Source: Methanomicrobia archaeon JdFR-19
Lineage (GTDB): Archaea; Halobacteriota; Methanosarcinia; DSM-18856; Methermicoccaceae
DNA: 64,000 nt
Assembly: GCA_002010075.1 (NCBI GenBank)
Contig: MTMG01000018.1
Coordinates: 1-64,000, forward strand
Reading direction: 5' to 3'
Part shown: piece after piece, positions 26,903 to 35,856 of the stretch
Position numbering within the stretch: position 1 is the first letter of the stretch
How the letters are laid out: every line of letters starts with the position of its first letter
Made by a program: the position numbers and the translations under genes
Notes under the pieces: generated by a model
The model's input: only the letters and a program-made list of their open reading frames with translations
Told to the model about the DNA's origin: nothing
Database searches by the model: none

Positions 26903-28075
26903 TTAAAGTTTTTCAAACTTTCTCTTCAACATTTCATCAACCTGAGAGGCAACCTCTCTGAGCTTCGCAATTGTCTCATCCCTTCTCTTACCTTTCACAG
27001 TTATACTCATGAAGGGGTCGCCTTCATTGTATGTTTCACCCTCTTGTGGAACGTCTCTCACAACTCCTTTTTTCCACATCTCTTTGAGCTTTTCTGACAG
27101 AGAACTCGATATCCGAATGTTGACTGGTGAATAATATATGCCTCTCGCCCATACGGAGTTGTAAGAACATTCTGGGAGATGTAGATTATGAAAAGACTTC
27201 ATGTGCCAGTCAAATAGACTTATGTTGAGTGAGAGGTCAACTGTATCTATACTGCCCTGAAACCTTGGGTTCACCTCAATCACCCACCATTTCTCCTTTC
27301 CAACCACAATATCCACACCACATGAGCCGAGTAATCCCATACCGATGCACATCCTCTCAATGGTTGAGAGAACGGTCGTAGGTACACATTGTTCGAGAGG
27401 GGTTATGTTGCCGGAATACTCCATGTTATGTGCATGAAGAAAGTCAGTTCCTATGAGTTGTTCATTCAATGCAACAATCTTCGCCTCTTCCTTTGACACT
27501 ACGAGTGATACACTGGCATCTCGCCCTCCCACATACTCTTGAATTATGTAATCCACTTCATTCTTCTCAAACCTCTCGAGAGAGAGTGATAACTCATTAT
27601 CATTTCTCACTACAACAACATCCTTCCCCCCTGCTCCAACTCTCGGCTTTACAACAGCAGGATATTCCACATTTTCTTCTCTAAATTCTTTTGGGTGAGG
27701 TATATTCATTTTTTTGAGAGTTTTTTGGAGATTCTTTTTATCCACAATCTTTTCTGCATATTTATATGGTATATTGTAAGGCAGTTCAAAATTTGGTGTG
27801 TGATTCAATATACTGCTCTCAACTCCGAGCCATCCTCCCGCAACCATACACTCATATTCGCCTTTGTCCACCAGTTCCTGCCCAATCGTAAACGCATCTA
27901 ATGGACTTTGAACTCTTATGAGTTTATCTACCATTGAGCATAAGTCAAAATCAGCATAATGGTCTATTGCACCAACCCTATACCCTCCTCTGAGGGCAGA
28001 CTGAACTAATGGCCGTGATGGAGAGCCTATAATTAATATTCTTTCTGGCAAGTCAGATATCGGCATTCCAATCAC
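26903..28075 (-). CDS. ATP-grasp family ligase, substrate unknown
   Basis: A 390-residue ATP-grasp enzyme that should join a carboxylate to an amine or thiol using ATP. It has a pre-ATP-grasp Rossmann domain (ILIIGSPSRPLVQSALRGGYRVGAIDHY), then AVVKPRVGAGGKDVVVV and IIQEYVGGRDASVSLV for ATP binding, and WWVIEVNPRFQGSIDTV with the Mg ligands. Similar archaeal proteins take part in cofactor synthesis (for example tyramine-glutamate ligase), but I cannot assign this one. The GTG at 28075 directly abuts the TAA of the DUF362-like gene; ATG 28066 is the alternative. Confidence 0.75.
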   Translation of the reverse strand: MIGMPISDLPERILIIGSPSRPLVQSALRGGYRVGAIDHYADFDLCSMVDKLIRVQSPLDAFTIGQELVDKGEYECMVAGGWLGVESSILNHTPNFELPYNIPYKYAEKIVDKKNLQKTLKKMNIPHPKEFREENVEYPAVVKPRVGAGGKDVVVVRNDNELSLSLERFEKNEVDYIIQEYVGGRDASVSLVVSKEEAKIVALNEQLIGTDFLHAHNMEYSGNITPLEQCVPTTVLSTIERMCIGMGLLGSCGVDIVVGKEKWWVIEVNPRFQGSIDTVDLSLNISLFDWHMKSFHNLHLPECSYNSVWARGIYYSPVNIRISSSLSEKLKEMWKKGVVRDVPQEGETYNEGDPFMSITVKGKRRDETIAKLREVASQVDEMLKRKFEKL

Positions 28076-28894
28076 TTAGAGTCTCCTATACTCCTTTCTA
28101 AGCCTCTAAATATCTCCATCTATATCTATACTATACAAATCATAAGTTCCCAGACCTGCTTTATTCGCTATCTTGAGATAAAGAACTTCTTGAGGGTCTA
28201 TCCCCATGAGATATGCTCCAACCGCATCACAAGCAACTGGATTGTTGGATACGATAACAACTCTCGAAGGTACTGGATCACATGCAAGTTCATGAGTCTG
28301 CCCACCCACAACCCCCTCCACCACACACAACTTTGGCGTGAATGCTTTGTTCAGTTCTGCTATCTTCTCATGTATATCAGTATGCATGAAATTCTTAGGA
28401 ACTATCCCACCCATCATGTTCTTCATTGAAAGAGTTGCGACCGCAAGTGAGTGTACTTTCAGTTTTGCACATGATATTATTGTGTCATGTGTGAGGTAAC
28501 TTTTTGCAATCCTTATACCCCTCAACAGCTCTCCAATTTCAACATCAACATGTTCCTCTGAATTAAGGTCTACCAGCCGTATTCCTGTATTTTCAAGTGC
28601 ATCGACAAGACCGATCTTTTTGAACGTTTCCATCGTGTTATAGGTTGATATCCCCCCCTCACCAACCGTTATATCTTCTGGTTTGAATCCAGATTCCATG
28701 AGATAATCACACACAGCCCTAACAGACCATGGGTTGGTTGTTACACCACTTTCGGGAGGGTCATCACTAACATAATTCGGTTTTACAAGAATCTTTGAAG
28801 ACAAGTTAAAACAGCTGACTCCCGGTAGTCTCTCAAGAGCTTTCATGGTACCCTCATACGGGTCATCAGACTCTGCAACCACAACCTTGTACAT
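28076..28894 (-). CDS. DUF362-family protein (TAG near the C-terminus)
   Basis: A DUF362 protein with the family's ILVKPNYVSDDPPESGVTTNPW, VGEGG and AKLKVHSLAVATLSMKNMMGGIVP motifs; function unknown. The frame meets TAG at 28108-28106 (codon 263) and continues nine codons to TAA at 28078-28076. That TAA touches the GTG of the ATP-grasp gene and lies just behind GGAG, the natural end of a coupled gene. With TAG as sense the protein is 272 residues, otherwise 262. Confidence 0.78.
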
Positions 28895-28924
28895 GATTGT
28901 CATCTTATTTCACAGTGTATTTAA

Positions 28925-28997
28925 CGGGCTCGTCGGGAGTCGAACCCGAGTCTTGGGCTCCGGAGGCCCACGTGCTATCCGGCTATACCACGAGCCC
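28925..28997 (-). tRNA. tRNA-Arg (CCG)
   Basis: On the minus strand: acceptor GGGCTCG/CGAGCCC, anticodon stem TGGGC/GCCCA with loop CTCCGGA, T-arm TCGGG/CCCGA around TTCGACT, discriminator G. It begins on the base immediately after the stop codon of the radical SAM gene, implying release from a common transcript. Confidence 0.93.
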
Positions 28998-30482
28998 TCA
29001 TAAGGGGCGTGAATATCTTTTCTCAAACTCTTCCCTGTATAGAGTATTGTATGTACAGAATGGAACAACTTTACCATCTGGAAGTACATAATGTATCCCA
29101 CATCTGCATACCCTCTCAATATCGAAGTTGTACGCATCTTGGAAGTGCATAACTCCGAGGAAGACTGTGTTTCTGTGGAATTCGGCGGTTGATTCAAGAT
29201 CTCCGCGCGTTAGAACGTTATACAAAAGTTTATACGGATTCACACCCTCTGGAGCCTTTGAATTGTCCACAAATGTATGTAACTTTGCGAGGAGACCAAC
29301 AGCAGACTTTGCCTTTCCAATTCTCCCCTTCCTAACTTCCTCAATCTGTTCTTCAATATATTCAAACATCCCCTCAACATCAAAGAACTGTGTGATCGGA
29401 ATTATTCTGTCACCTTCCTTAAACAAATACGTCCCTGCACCACAGTGCGGATGGACTGTGAACTCCACATATTCTTCATTCTTCCAAGCCTCAATGAATC
29501 TTGACACCGGCACAACAAACGGAACTGGATAGAAATCATGACGAGTTATCTGACCATCAGTCTGCTCTTCAACCAACTTGAAAAAGTCTGGTATCGTGAT
29601 TCTCATATTGTGAAGTTCTTCAGCCTCAACTCTTCCTGCAAAAGATATTGGCTGGACGTTTATACACTTTACAACATCACTGTTCTCAAATGCAAAATCT
29701 ATCATTACTCCCATCTGGTCATCATTCACACCTTTTGCAAGCGTGGGAACAAGTACCACACTCTTCAATCCGCTCTTTCTCAGATTCTCTATAGCCCTGA
29801 GTTTTATTGGAAGTGCATTGAATCCTCTTGTTTTTATATATGAATCGGGGGTAAGACCATCAAACTGTAAATAAATTGTCTTCAACCCGGATTTCTTAAG
29901 TTCCATACAATAATCAACACTATTTGCCATCTTTATTCCGTTGGTTGCAACTTGTATCTGTGAAAATCCAAGCGATGAAGCAATTCTGAATATCTGGGGC
30001 AAGTCCTCTCTCACAGTTGGTTCACCGCCAGAGAACTGAACTGCTGGGCATGGAACTGGCCTCTCCTCTCTCAGTATTCTCAGCATCTTTTCTATCTCAC
30101 CCAACGAAGGTTCATAGAGTCTTCCAGAAACACTTGCATTTGCAAAGCATATCGGACATTTCATATTACAGCGATTTGTCACATCTATATTCGCAAGAAT
30201 CGTCGTAGTTTTATGGTTTGGACACAGACCGCAATCAAATGGACACCCCTTCAAACTATTCGTGTGTGGATTTTCTACTCCATTCCCATCGTGTGCGAAC
30301 TTCTCAAACTTCATGAAAAGTTCTGAATCTGACCAGTAGGTGTCCCTGAACATACCGTGCTCTGGGCATTGCTTTTCTATCATCACCCTTCCATTCTCTA
30401 ATAAAACTTCCGCCTCAACAATGTTAAGACATATGGGACAGAGAGACTTCGTAGTCTTAATCACACACTTTGCTTCCATCAA
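28998..30482 (-). CDS. tes: Radical SAM protein, tetraether lipid synthase (Tes)-like
   Basis: A 494-residue protein closely matching the layout of the family that makes biphytanyl tetraether lipids (GDGT) by joining isoprenoid tails. N-terminal metal-binding cysteines occur in LCPICLNIVEA and QCPEHGMFRDTYWSD, then GCPFDCGLCPNHKTTT. The SAM cluster motif CNMKCPICFANA and SGGEPTVRED follow. A C-terminal cluster or metal region includes CRCGIHYVLPDGKVVPFCTYN. Named from family pattern; a different radical SAM activity cannot be excluded. The end abuts tRNA-Arg. Confidence 0.82.
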   Translation of the reverse strand: MMEAKCVIKTTKSLCPICLNIVEAEVLLENGRVMIEKQCPEHGMFRDTYWSDSELFMKFEKFAHDGNGVENPHTNSLKGCPFDCGLCPNHKTTTILANIDVTNRCNMKCPICFANASVSGRLYEPSLGEIEKMLRILREERPVPCPAVQFSGGEPTVREDLPQIFRIASSLGFSQIQVATNGIKMANSVDYCMELKKSGLKTIYLQFDGLTPDSYIKTRGFNALPIKLRAIENLRKSGLKSVVLVPTLAKGVNDDQMGVMIDFAFENSDVVKCINVQPISFAGRVEAEELHNMRITIPDFFKLVEEQTDGQITRHDFYPVPFVVPVSRFIEAWKNEEYVEFTVHPHCGAGTYLFKEGDRIIPITQFFDVEGMFEYIEEQIEEVRKGRIGKAKSAVGLLAKLHTFVDNSKAPEGVNPYKLLYNVLTRGDLESTAEFHRNTVFLGVMHFQDAYNFDIERVCRCGIHYVLPDGKVVPFCTYNTLYREEFEKRYSRPL

Positions 30483-30594
30483 ATACCCTTCTTAACCTAT
30501 TTGTAGATAAATATGTCTATCTGATTGATATATCGATTCAAGTCCTAAACTATAACTAAATGAAATACAATCAAATACAATGTGAGAGGACAAT

Positions 30595-31164
30595 ATGGGA
30601 GGCATGGGTATGGACACCGTTGAAAGAGTCATAGAAAGAGTGAAAAAAATAGAGGGGGTCATGGATGCAAAGCCACTCAACGAAGATGACAGAAAAAAAG
30701 TGGCAGAGCTTGAGAAAGAAGCAGAATCCCACGGTGCTTGCAGGGGCATGATGAGATTTGTCAATGAAGGGGTTTGGGAGGTTCTGAAAAGGAAGAATGT
30801 AATAGTTGTCTTGGCTGATGATACACAAGGATTTAGACCACCACCTAAACCTTGGATTGTTATGTGTGATGAAAATAATTGTATAGTTGGAGAGTGGTTA
30901 CCACCCGAAAGGCGTGAAGAAATGAAAGGTAATCCAAACTGTATGTTCATCAGCGATGATTTTGTATTTTACAAAGACAAATACAAGATGGGGGACGTAT
31001 ATTTTTTGATGCCACCGATTCCATTTCCAGAAGTTGAAGAGGTAGAAAACGTAAAAGATGTCGTTTCTGGGAGTACGTCACCACCTGCAGACGAGTATCT
31101 GAAAAAGATTACTGGATACGAAGGTACAAACTACTGGACCATACTTGTCGGATGGAATGAATGA
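30595..31164 (+). CDS. Hypothetical protein
   Basis: A soluble protein of 189 residues I do not recognise. The N-terminal 45 residues are helical and charged. The centre has a hydrophobic strand then a Pro-rich turn (NVIVVLADDTQGFRPPPKPW) and scattered cysteines (SHGACRG, MCDENNC, GNPNC). No signal peptide or catalytic motif. It stands alone between divergent tes and convergent pelA; GAGAGGAC precedes the ATG. Confidence 0.65.
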   Translation: MGGMGMDTVERVIERVKKIEGVMDAKPLNEDDRKKVAELEKEAESHGACRGMMRFVNEGVWEVLKRKNVIVVLADDTQGFRPPPKPWIVMCDENNCIVGEWLPPERREEMKGNPNCMFISDDFVFYKDKYKMGDVYFLMPPIPFPEVEEVENVKDVVSGSTSPPADEYLKKITGYEGTNYWTILVGWNE

Positions 31165-31182
31165 TTACTGTATCTGAAATGT

Positions 31183-32211
31183 TTAAATCGAGAATCTTAG
31201 AAGGGCGGCAACCCCTCCTATATGCAAAAGTCTCTTTCCAGCTTCAAACTCAGATGAAAGTATAACAACTTCTCCTCCACTCCTCTCAACATCTGTAAGT
31301 AGGGAGTCTATGTCGGTACCTTTATCCCTTTCTTCCCTCAAGATTTCATCCACCACGAGTAAAGTCTCAACAGCACCATATTCCACAGCTTTTTTTACTT
31401 CATCAAAGCCATAAGCTACGGCCTCTCCTTTGGATATCCTTCTGAGAACCTCGTCTATAAGTTTTGTCTCTTTTGTCAGTCTGAAATCTTCGAAAACTCT
31501 CTGAAGTACGCCCCTCCTTATAACTTCTATAAAACCTGGCATTCCACACGATGAAGAGCCTTCGACCATGATTTTCTTTGACATTTCTGCATCCTTTAGA
31601 TGCTCCAAGAAATCCTTTTTCGTAAAGCCTGGTCCTGCAACAATCACAACATCAACGTCTTGGGTACAATCCTTTAATGCTCTATAGACTTCATTAAAAA
31701 ACTCTTCTCGTTCATCTCTCTCCCCCCTCTTCCCATAACTTCTTGTGATGGTGCAGATCTCCTCAACCCCAAATTCCATCACTGCTCCAATAGATGCATA
31801 ACCCTCTTCAATCGTTAGAATTATGACAGAAGGTCTTTTTGAAGATTTTTCTGCTTCTTTGAGCCTCTCCAACTGGTCTTTCTTCCATTCCTTTATTATA
31901 GATACCTCGGTCATTTTCTCTATGTTTATGGTATGGTGAGAGCCCACATCCACACCATGCTCTATCACTCCCGACACTCTTAATCTGTTTGAAAATCTGT
32001 GAAATTCTACCTTTTCAACCCTTATACCCAATCTTACAGCTTTCTTTTCAGGTTTGTCTGGTCTAATTTTGTCTGATGCAACTTCAACAGCCCTTTTTGT
32101 TGTTGCAAAAATGAGGTCTCCTCTCTCGATTATATATTTGAGATGCCATAAATCGTCGAGAGTTTCGGGAATTACACTAACCTCTCCATCTTTCATTCTT
32201 GTAATCTTCAT
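31183..32211 (-). CDS. pelA: Pelota, mRNA surveillance / ribosome rescue factor
   Basis: A 342-residue archaeal Pelota (Dom34). The N-terminal Sm-like domain includes EVSVIPETLDDLWHLKYIIERGDLIFA and LGIRVEKVEFHRFSNRLRVSGVI. The central domain has VIVAGPGFTKKDFLEHL, and the C-terminal eRF1-like domain has AVAYGFDEVKKAVEYGAVETLLVVDE. It lacks the GGQ of release factors and, with aEF1A/ABCE1, splits stalled ribosomes. It ends the ftsY cluster; the ATG at 32211 is six bases after ftsY. Confidence 0.93.
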   Translation of the reverse strand: MKITRMKDGEVSVIPETLDDLWHLKYIIERGDLIFATTKRAVEVASDKIRPDKPEKKAVRLGIRVEKVEFHRFSNRLRVSGVIEHGVDVGSHHTINIEKMTEVSIIKEWKKDQLERLKEAEKSSKRPSVIILTIEEGYASIGAVMEFGVEEICTITRSYGKRGERDEREEFFNEVYRALKDCTQDVDVVIVAGPGFTKKDFLEHLKDAEMSKKIMVEGSSSCGMPGFIEVIRRGVLQRVFEDFRLTKETKLIDEVLRRISKGEAVAYGFDEVKKAVEYGAVETLLVVDEILREERDKGTDIDSLLTDVERSGGEVVILSSEFEAGKRLLHIGGVAALLRFSI

Positions 32212-32216
32212 AATTC

Positions 32217-33149
32217 TCACTCAAATATTCTCTCTATTAGCCAGTCTGGGTCAAATTTGACAAGGTCATCGTATCCCTGTCCAACACCAAAAAACAAAAT
32301 AGGCTTTTTTGTCTCGTATGAGATCGATATGGCAGCCCCACCCTTTGTATCTGCATCAAGTTTTGTTAGAATGCTTCCATCAAAATTCGTAATCGAGAGA
32401 AACCTTTTGGCTCTTTCAACTGCATCATTTCCCGCTGTTGCATCGTCTACAAATATTGTGAGGTCGGGTGGTGCTACTTTACATATCTTTCTGAGCTGTT
32501 CCATGAGATTCACATTCGTGTGCATCCTACCTGCGGTGTCTGAAAGGACGGCATCTATGTTCCTTGCCTTTGCATATGCAAGTGCATCATACAACACAGC
32601 TGCAGGGTCCCCCCCTGGCCTGTGTTTTATCACCTTTACATTCAACCTTTTAGCATGCTCATCAAGTTGCTGAATTGCACCCGCCCTGTATGTATCTCCG
32701 GCAGCAAGAACAACCGAATAACCCTTTTTCATGAGATAGTTCGCCATCTTTGCAATCGTTGTTGTCTTTCCAGTTCCGTTCACACCAACAAACAGCAAAT
32801 GAACCGGTCGATCTTTTGTATCAAAGAGTTTATCAAAATCACTTCTCCCAAAGTCATCCCCACACACAAGTATATCTCTTATCGCATCTTTGAGAGAGTT
32901 CTCCACAATCTTTTCAACATCCTCTCCTATCTTCCTCCTCTTTCCCACAAGTTTTTGTCTCACCCGCTCACAAATAGCCTCGGCAACATCAACAGCAACA
33001 TCACTCTCAAGGAGTCCAATCTAAAGCTCAAACAACAACCCATCCAATTCCTTTTCAGAGAGTATAAGCTCACCATCGAGAAGAGCCTTTGCCTTTTCAG
33101 TAAGACTTGCAGATTGTTTTTTTAACTTCTCCTTGAGAAAACCAAACAT
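32217..33149 (-). CDS. ftsY: Signal recognition particle receptor FtsY (in-frame TAG at codon 43)
   Basis: The SRP receptor GTPase that docks ribosome-SRP complexes at the membrane. From ATG 33149 the frame reads MFGFLKEKLKK and continues through ELDGLLFEL to a TAG (33023-33021). It then goes straight into IGLLESDVAVDVAEAI, the conserved FtsY N domain. The G domain has GVNGTGKTTT, DTAGRMHTN and TKLDADTKGGAA. Total 310 residues. Stopping at TAG would leave 42 residues; starting after it would remove most of the essential N domain. The start lies five bases behind pfdA. Confidence 0.93.
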
Positions 33150-33154
33150 ACAAA

Positions 33155-33592
33155 TCACTTTGGAAGGTACTGATTCAGAACTCTTCCCAGTTCCTCAAGT
33201 TGTTGTGTGAGTTCTCTGAGCGTCTTGCTCCCCTCTTCGTATGCTTTTGTTATATTGTCTTTTCTCTTTTTCAAAAACTCCTTTGCATCATTTATATCTT
33301 TTTCAACACTGAGTCCAGAACCTATCGTCACCATTACCTTGTCTGTGTTGGTAATCTTTGCATCTACAAATGCTCCAGCACCCACTGACATCTTCACATC
33401 TGTTCCACCCTTCTCAATCTCCTCGATAGCCATTACAGCCCTTTCAATCTCTCCCATGCTCATCTTCAGTATCTCAAGCTGTTGAGCTACTGATTCGGCC
33501 TCAGCTTGCAGTCTCTGGTATCTCGCATACATCAGCCCGATTTCTTCGCGTGAAGGGGTCTCTCTCGATGATGCTCCTTCCATTTCCCCCAT
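33155..33592 (-). CDS. pfdA: Prefoldin alpha subunit
   Basis: A 145-residue hexameric chaperone subunit. Two long coiled-coil helices (about 14-55 and 97-145) flank a central beta hairpin (SVGAGAFVDAKITNTDKVMVTIGSGLSVEKD). It captures unfolded protein for the thermosome. It lies between rpl18a and ftsY in the standard archaeal order. Confidence 0.93.
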   Translation of the reverse strand: MGEMEGASSRETPSREEIGLMYARYQRLQAEAESVAQQLEILKMSMGEIERAVMAIEEIEKGGTDVKMSVGAGAFVDAKITNTDKVMVTIGSGLSVEKDINDAKEFLKKRKDNITKAYEEGSKTLRELTQQLEELGRVLNQYLPK

Positions 33593-33593
33593 T

Positions 33594-33782
33594 TTATGCC
33601 TCCTTGACTTCCAATATCCTTATCATATACCTTTTTAGCTTGTGATTGCTTCCGATTGTTGAAAACACTTTCTCAACGGCACTCCTCTCAGAATAGCTCT
33701 CAACAACCTTTGTAAATTTTTCCCATTTTATCCCTGCTTTGAATTCACCCTTAACTATGAATTTTTTCAGCTCTTTTTTCAT
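33594..33782 (-). CDS. rpl18a: 50S ribosomal protein L18a/LX
   Basis: A 62-residue ribosomal protein with the LX pattern KKFIVKGEFK followed by SERSAVEKVFSTIGSNHKLKR. The gene touches pfdA, and eIF6 is 32 bases upstream. Confidence 0.92.
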   Translation of the reverse strand: MKKELKKFIVKGEFKAGIKWEKFTKVVESYSERSAVEKVFSTIGSNHKLKRYMIRILEVKEA

Positions 33783-33814
33783 TGACTGTCCCTCCTACTA
33801 TACCTCACACCATC

Positions 33815-34492
33815 TCACACAAAACCTAATGCACTCTCTATTCTTCCTAACTCAAATCCAGTTGTATCTCTTCCCGCAAGATAACCTTTTGTGTTTGCAA
33901 TCAGTCCTGAGCCAACGAGTCCTGAGCCAAAATTCACAGTACCAACCTCAACTTTCACATTAAGTACCCTTTCAACTACTTCTATTTCTTTCTCGCTTAT
34001 TCTCGGATGTACCAAAACACCACGATTTGTTGCAACACCTGCCATTCCAACGTTTTTTAATCCTCCAATTGTTCCTCTTTCAACTGGAACTCCCAGTGCT
34101 TTTTCTACTTTCTCGATGTCTTTATCTGACAGTTCAGGATGAACAATGGCACCCATATCATTCGCCAGTATTATATTCCCGCAAGCGTTCATCTTTCCAA
34201 CTATCACCCCAACTCTTTTTTCAGTTCTTTTTAAAATCTCAATCTCCTCTGACTCACAATATCTTGATACAACGAAGCCGTTTGAGTTTCCCCTGACCAT
34301 AGAACCAACAACTATGCTCCCACAAATCGTAGTCCTTATAACCTCCACCTTCAAAGCTTTTTCAATCTTCAAAGCGGTTGATTTTGGAACAAACGGATAT
34401 ACCACAACATAATCCTCTGTGCATGAAGCAAACACACCTATGCTTGAGCTACCCTCAAGCTCAATCTTCTTTTCCTCAATTATTTCGCTCAA
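33815..34492 (-). CDS. eif6: Translation initiation factor 6
   Basis: A 225-residue anti-association factor that binds the large subunit and prevents premature 70S formation. Five pseudo-symmetric repeats are visible, for example SSSIGVFASCTEDYVVV, GNSNGFVVS, MNACGNIILANDMGAIVHPELS and GMAGVATNRGVLVHPRIS. It sits between L31e and L18a. Confidence 0.95.
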   Translation of the reverse strand: MSEIIEEKKIELEGSSSIGVFASCTEDYVVVYPFVPKSTALKIEKALKVEVIRTTICGSIVVGSMVRGNSNGFVVSRYCESEEIEILKRTEKRVGVIVGKMNACGNIILANDMGAIVHPELSDKDIEKVEKALGVPVERGTIGGLKNVGMAGVATNRGVLVHPRISEKEIEVVERVLNVKVEVGTVNFGSGLVGSGLIANTKGYLAGRDTTGFELGRIESALGFV

Positions 34493-34495
34493 CTT

Positions 34496-34753
34496 TCATT
34501 CACCTACAAGCTCAGCTTCGACTGTTCCATCCTCCAACTTCACAGCTCTAACACGTATTCTTGAAGGTGGCTTTTGTATTCCTCTTTCCCATATCTTCTC
34601 ATTGATGCTCTTATCAAGCTTTATCATCTCTGGGTCAGTTTTTGTATGTCTTGAAAGGAATATGTAAACCTCCTTTATTGCCCTATTCGCCCTTTTCCAT
34701 CGGGGGGCACGTTTCGCAGCTCTGAGCGGAATTGTGTATATCCTCTCTTCCAT
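34496..34753 (-). CDS. rpl31e: 50S ribosomal protein L31e
   Basis: An 85-residue protein with the L31e pattern [33 protein letters not shown] and [21 protein letters not shown]. It lies three bases upstream of eif6 and 11 bases downstream of rpl39e. Confidence 0.95.
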   Translation of the reverse strand: MEERIYTIPLRAAKRAPRWKRANRAIKEVYIFLSRHTKTDPEMIKLDKSINEKIWERGIQKPPSRIRVRAVKLEDGTVEAELVGE

Positions 34754-34764
34754 GAAGTCTCACC

Positions 34765-34917
34765 TCACTTTTTCAATGTTGTCCTTCTCCAATGCCTTCT
34801 CTTTGGATGTCTCACAAATCTTCTGTTCGTTTTTATGATGACCCAAACTGGCACTCTTGAATTCTGTTTGTTTCTTTTTGCGAGGAAAAGTTTTAGACCT
34901 TTTGTTTTCTTGCCCAT
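34765..34917 (-). CDS. rpl39e: 50S ribosomal protein L39e
   Basis: A 50-residue, very basic protein beginning [19 protein letters not shown] and ending [10 protein letters not shown]. It contains [12 protein letters not shown], the L39e signature that lines the exit tunnel. It is easily missed because of its size. Stop TGA; the next gene L31e follows 11 bases later. Confidence 0.95.
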   Translation of the reverse strand: MGKKTKGLKLFLAKRNKQNSRVPVWVIIKTNRRFVRHPKRRHWRRTTLKK

Positions 34918-34927
34918 ATCATACCTC

Positions 34928-35503
34928 CTATTTCATTGCCAATATCTTCGATTGGGTGTGTTTCCGTGGGAATATTTCTTCCGCCTTATTTCTTAACATT
35001 ATCCTAAGTTCCTCTTCATAATCAGCCTTATGCATTTCCTTACTCTCCCTCTCCTCAATTTCAAAGACCATATCAACTATCCTGTTCAAAGTCTTTCTAC
35101 CATAACCAAGCAACGGCCTTACATACTCTACTCCATGTCTGTCCTCGAGACTTTGAGTCTCGGAAAGAGAGAGCATTGGAACCCTATCATCTCTTCTCGT
35201 ACCATCTGCCACAATAGGAAACATGGTCGCAACTCTTTCAAGTGCCTGTCGATGCAAATGATTTATAGCTCTTCTTGGATTTCCGTCTGCGATACTCATC
35301 TCCACCGCTTCATCTAATATCTCTCTATCCATTTTAATCACTCTGTGGGGCAGTCCTATGACATTGGAAGCTTTCTCAGCCTCTTTCCAACCATCTCCTA
35401 CGCCAAACGTTATCGTTACAAGCTCAACATCAAACATCTATGAAAGCATAAGTGATGCGAGTGCGCTATCTTTACCTCCACTAAACAGTACGCATACAGT
35501 CAT
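34928..35503 (-). CDS. PP-loop superfamily ATPase (in-frame TAG at codon 22)
   Basis: A 191-residue adenylating enzyme of the asparagine-synthase/PP-loop type, regularly found between L39e and PDCD5 genes in archaea; substrate unknown. From ATG 35503 the frame starts [20 protein letters not shown], the ATP pyrophosphatase loop. It crosses TAG (35440-35438) and continues [17 protein letters not shown], the expected second strand. Without readthrough the ATP loop is separated from the rest of the enzyme. The pattern [15 protein letters not shown] lies downstream. Confidence 0.85.
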
Positions 35504-35504
35504 A

Positions 35505-35843
35505 TCACTTTCTTGCTATCTTTATGTCCTTTCTCTTGGATACGAGTCTTCCCAACATCGCTTTTAGCTTGGCATCAGTTATTTTCTCTCTTATTCTTCC
35601 GGTATTTGCAAGTGCAACAAGTTGATTCTCTATCTGCTCAACCAACTCTGGCCTTGTGAGTTTGAGGGTATTGAGTCTATCCCTTGCTTCGGATGTCAGT
35701 ATCATCCTAAGAACTGCTTGCTTCTGAGCTTCAACCTCCATTTTTATTCTTTCTCTCTCTGCTGCTTCCATCTGCTCCTTCATCATCATTTCTTGAAGTT
35801 CTGCAAGCCGTCTCTTCTTTATTTCATCAAGTTCCTCGTCCAT
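35505..35843 (-). CDS. PDCD5-related DNA-binding protein
   Basis: A 112-residue archaeal homologue of eukaryotic PDCD5 (TFAR19). A charged N-terminal helix (EELDEIKKRRLAELQ) precedes the three-helix core with MILTSEARDRLNTLKLTRPELVEQIENQLVALA and a basic tail. Family members bind double-stranded DNA. It lies between rps19e and the PP-loop gene, as in most archaea. Confidence 0.92.
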   Translation of the reverse strand: MDEELDEIKKRRLAELQEMMMKEQMEAAERERIKMEVEAQKQAVLRMILTSEARDRLNTLKLTRPELVEQIENQLVALANTGRIREKITDAKLKAMLGRLVSKRKDIKIARK

Positions 35844-35856
35844 AATTACCTCCCCC

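Noticed and set aside
32217-32963. FtsY of 248 residues starting at 32963
   Set aside because: It lacks most of the N domain; the missing residues are encoded in frame upstream across a TAG.
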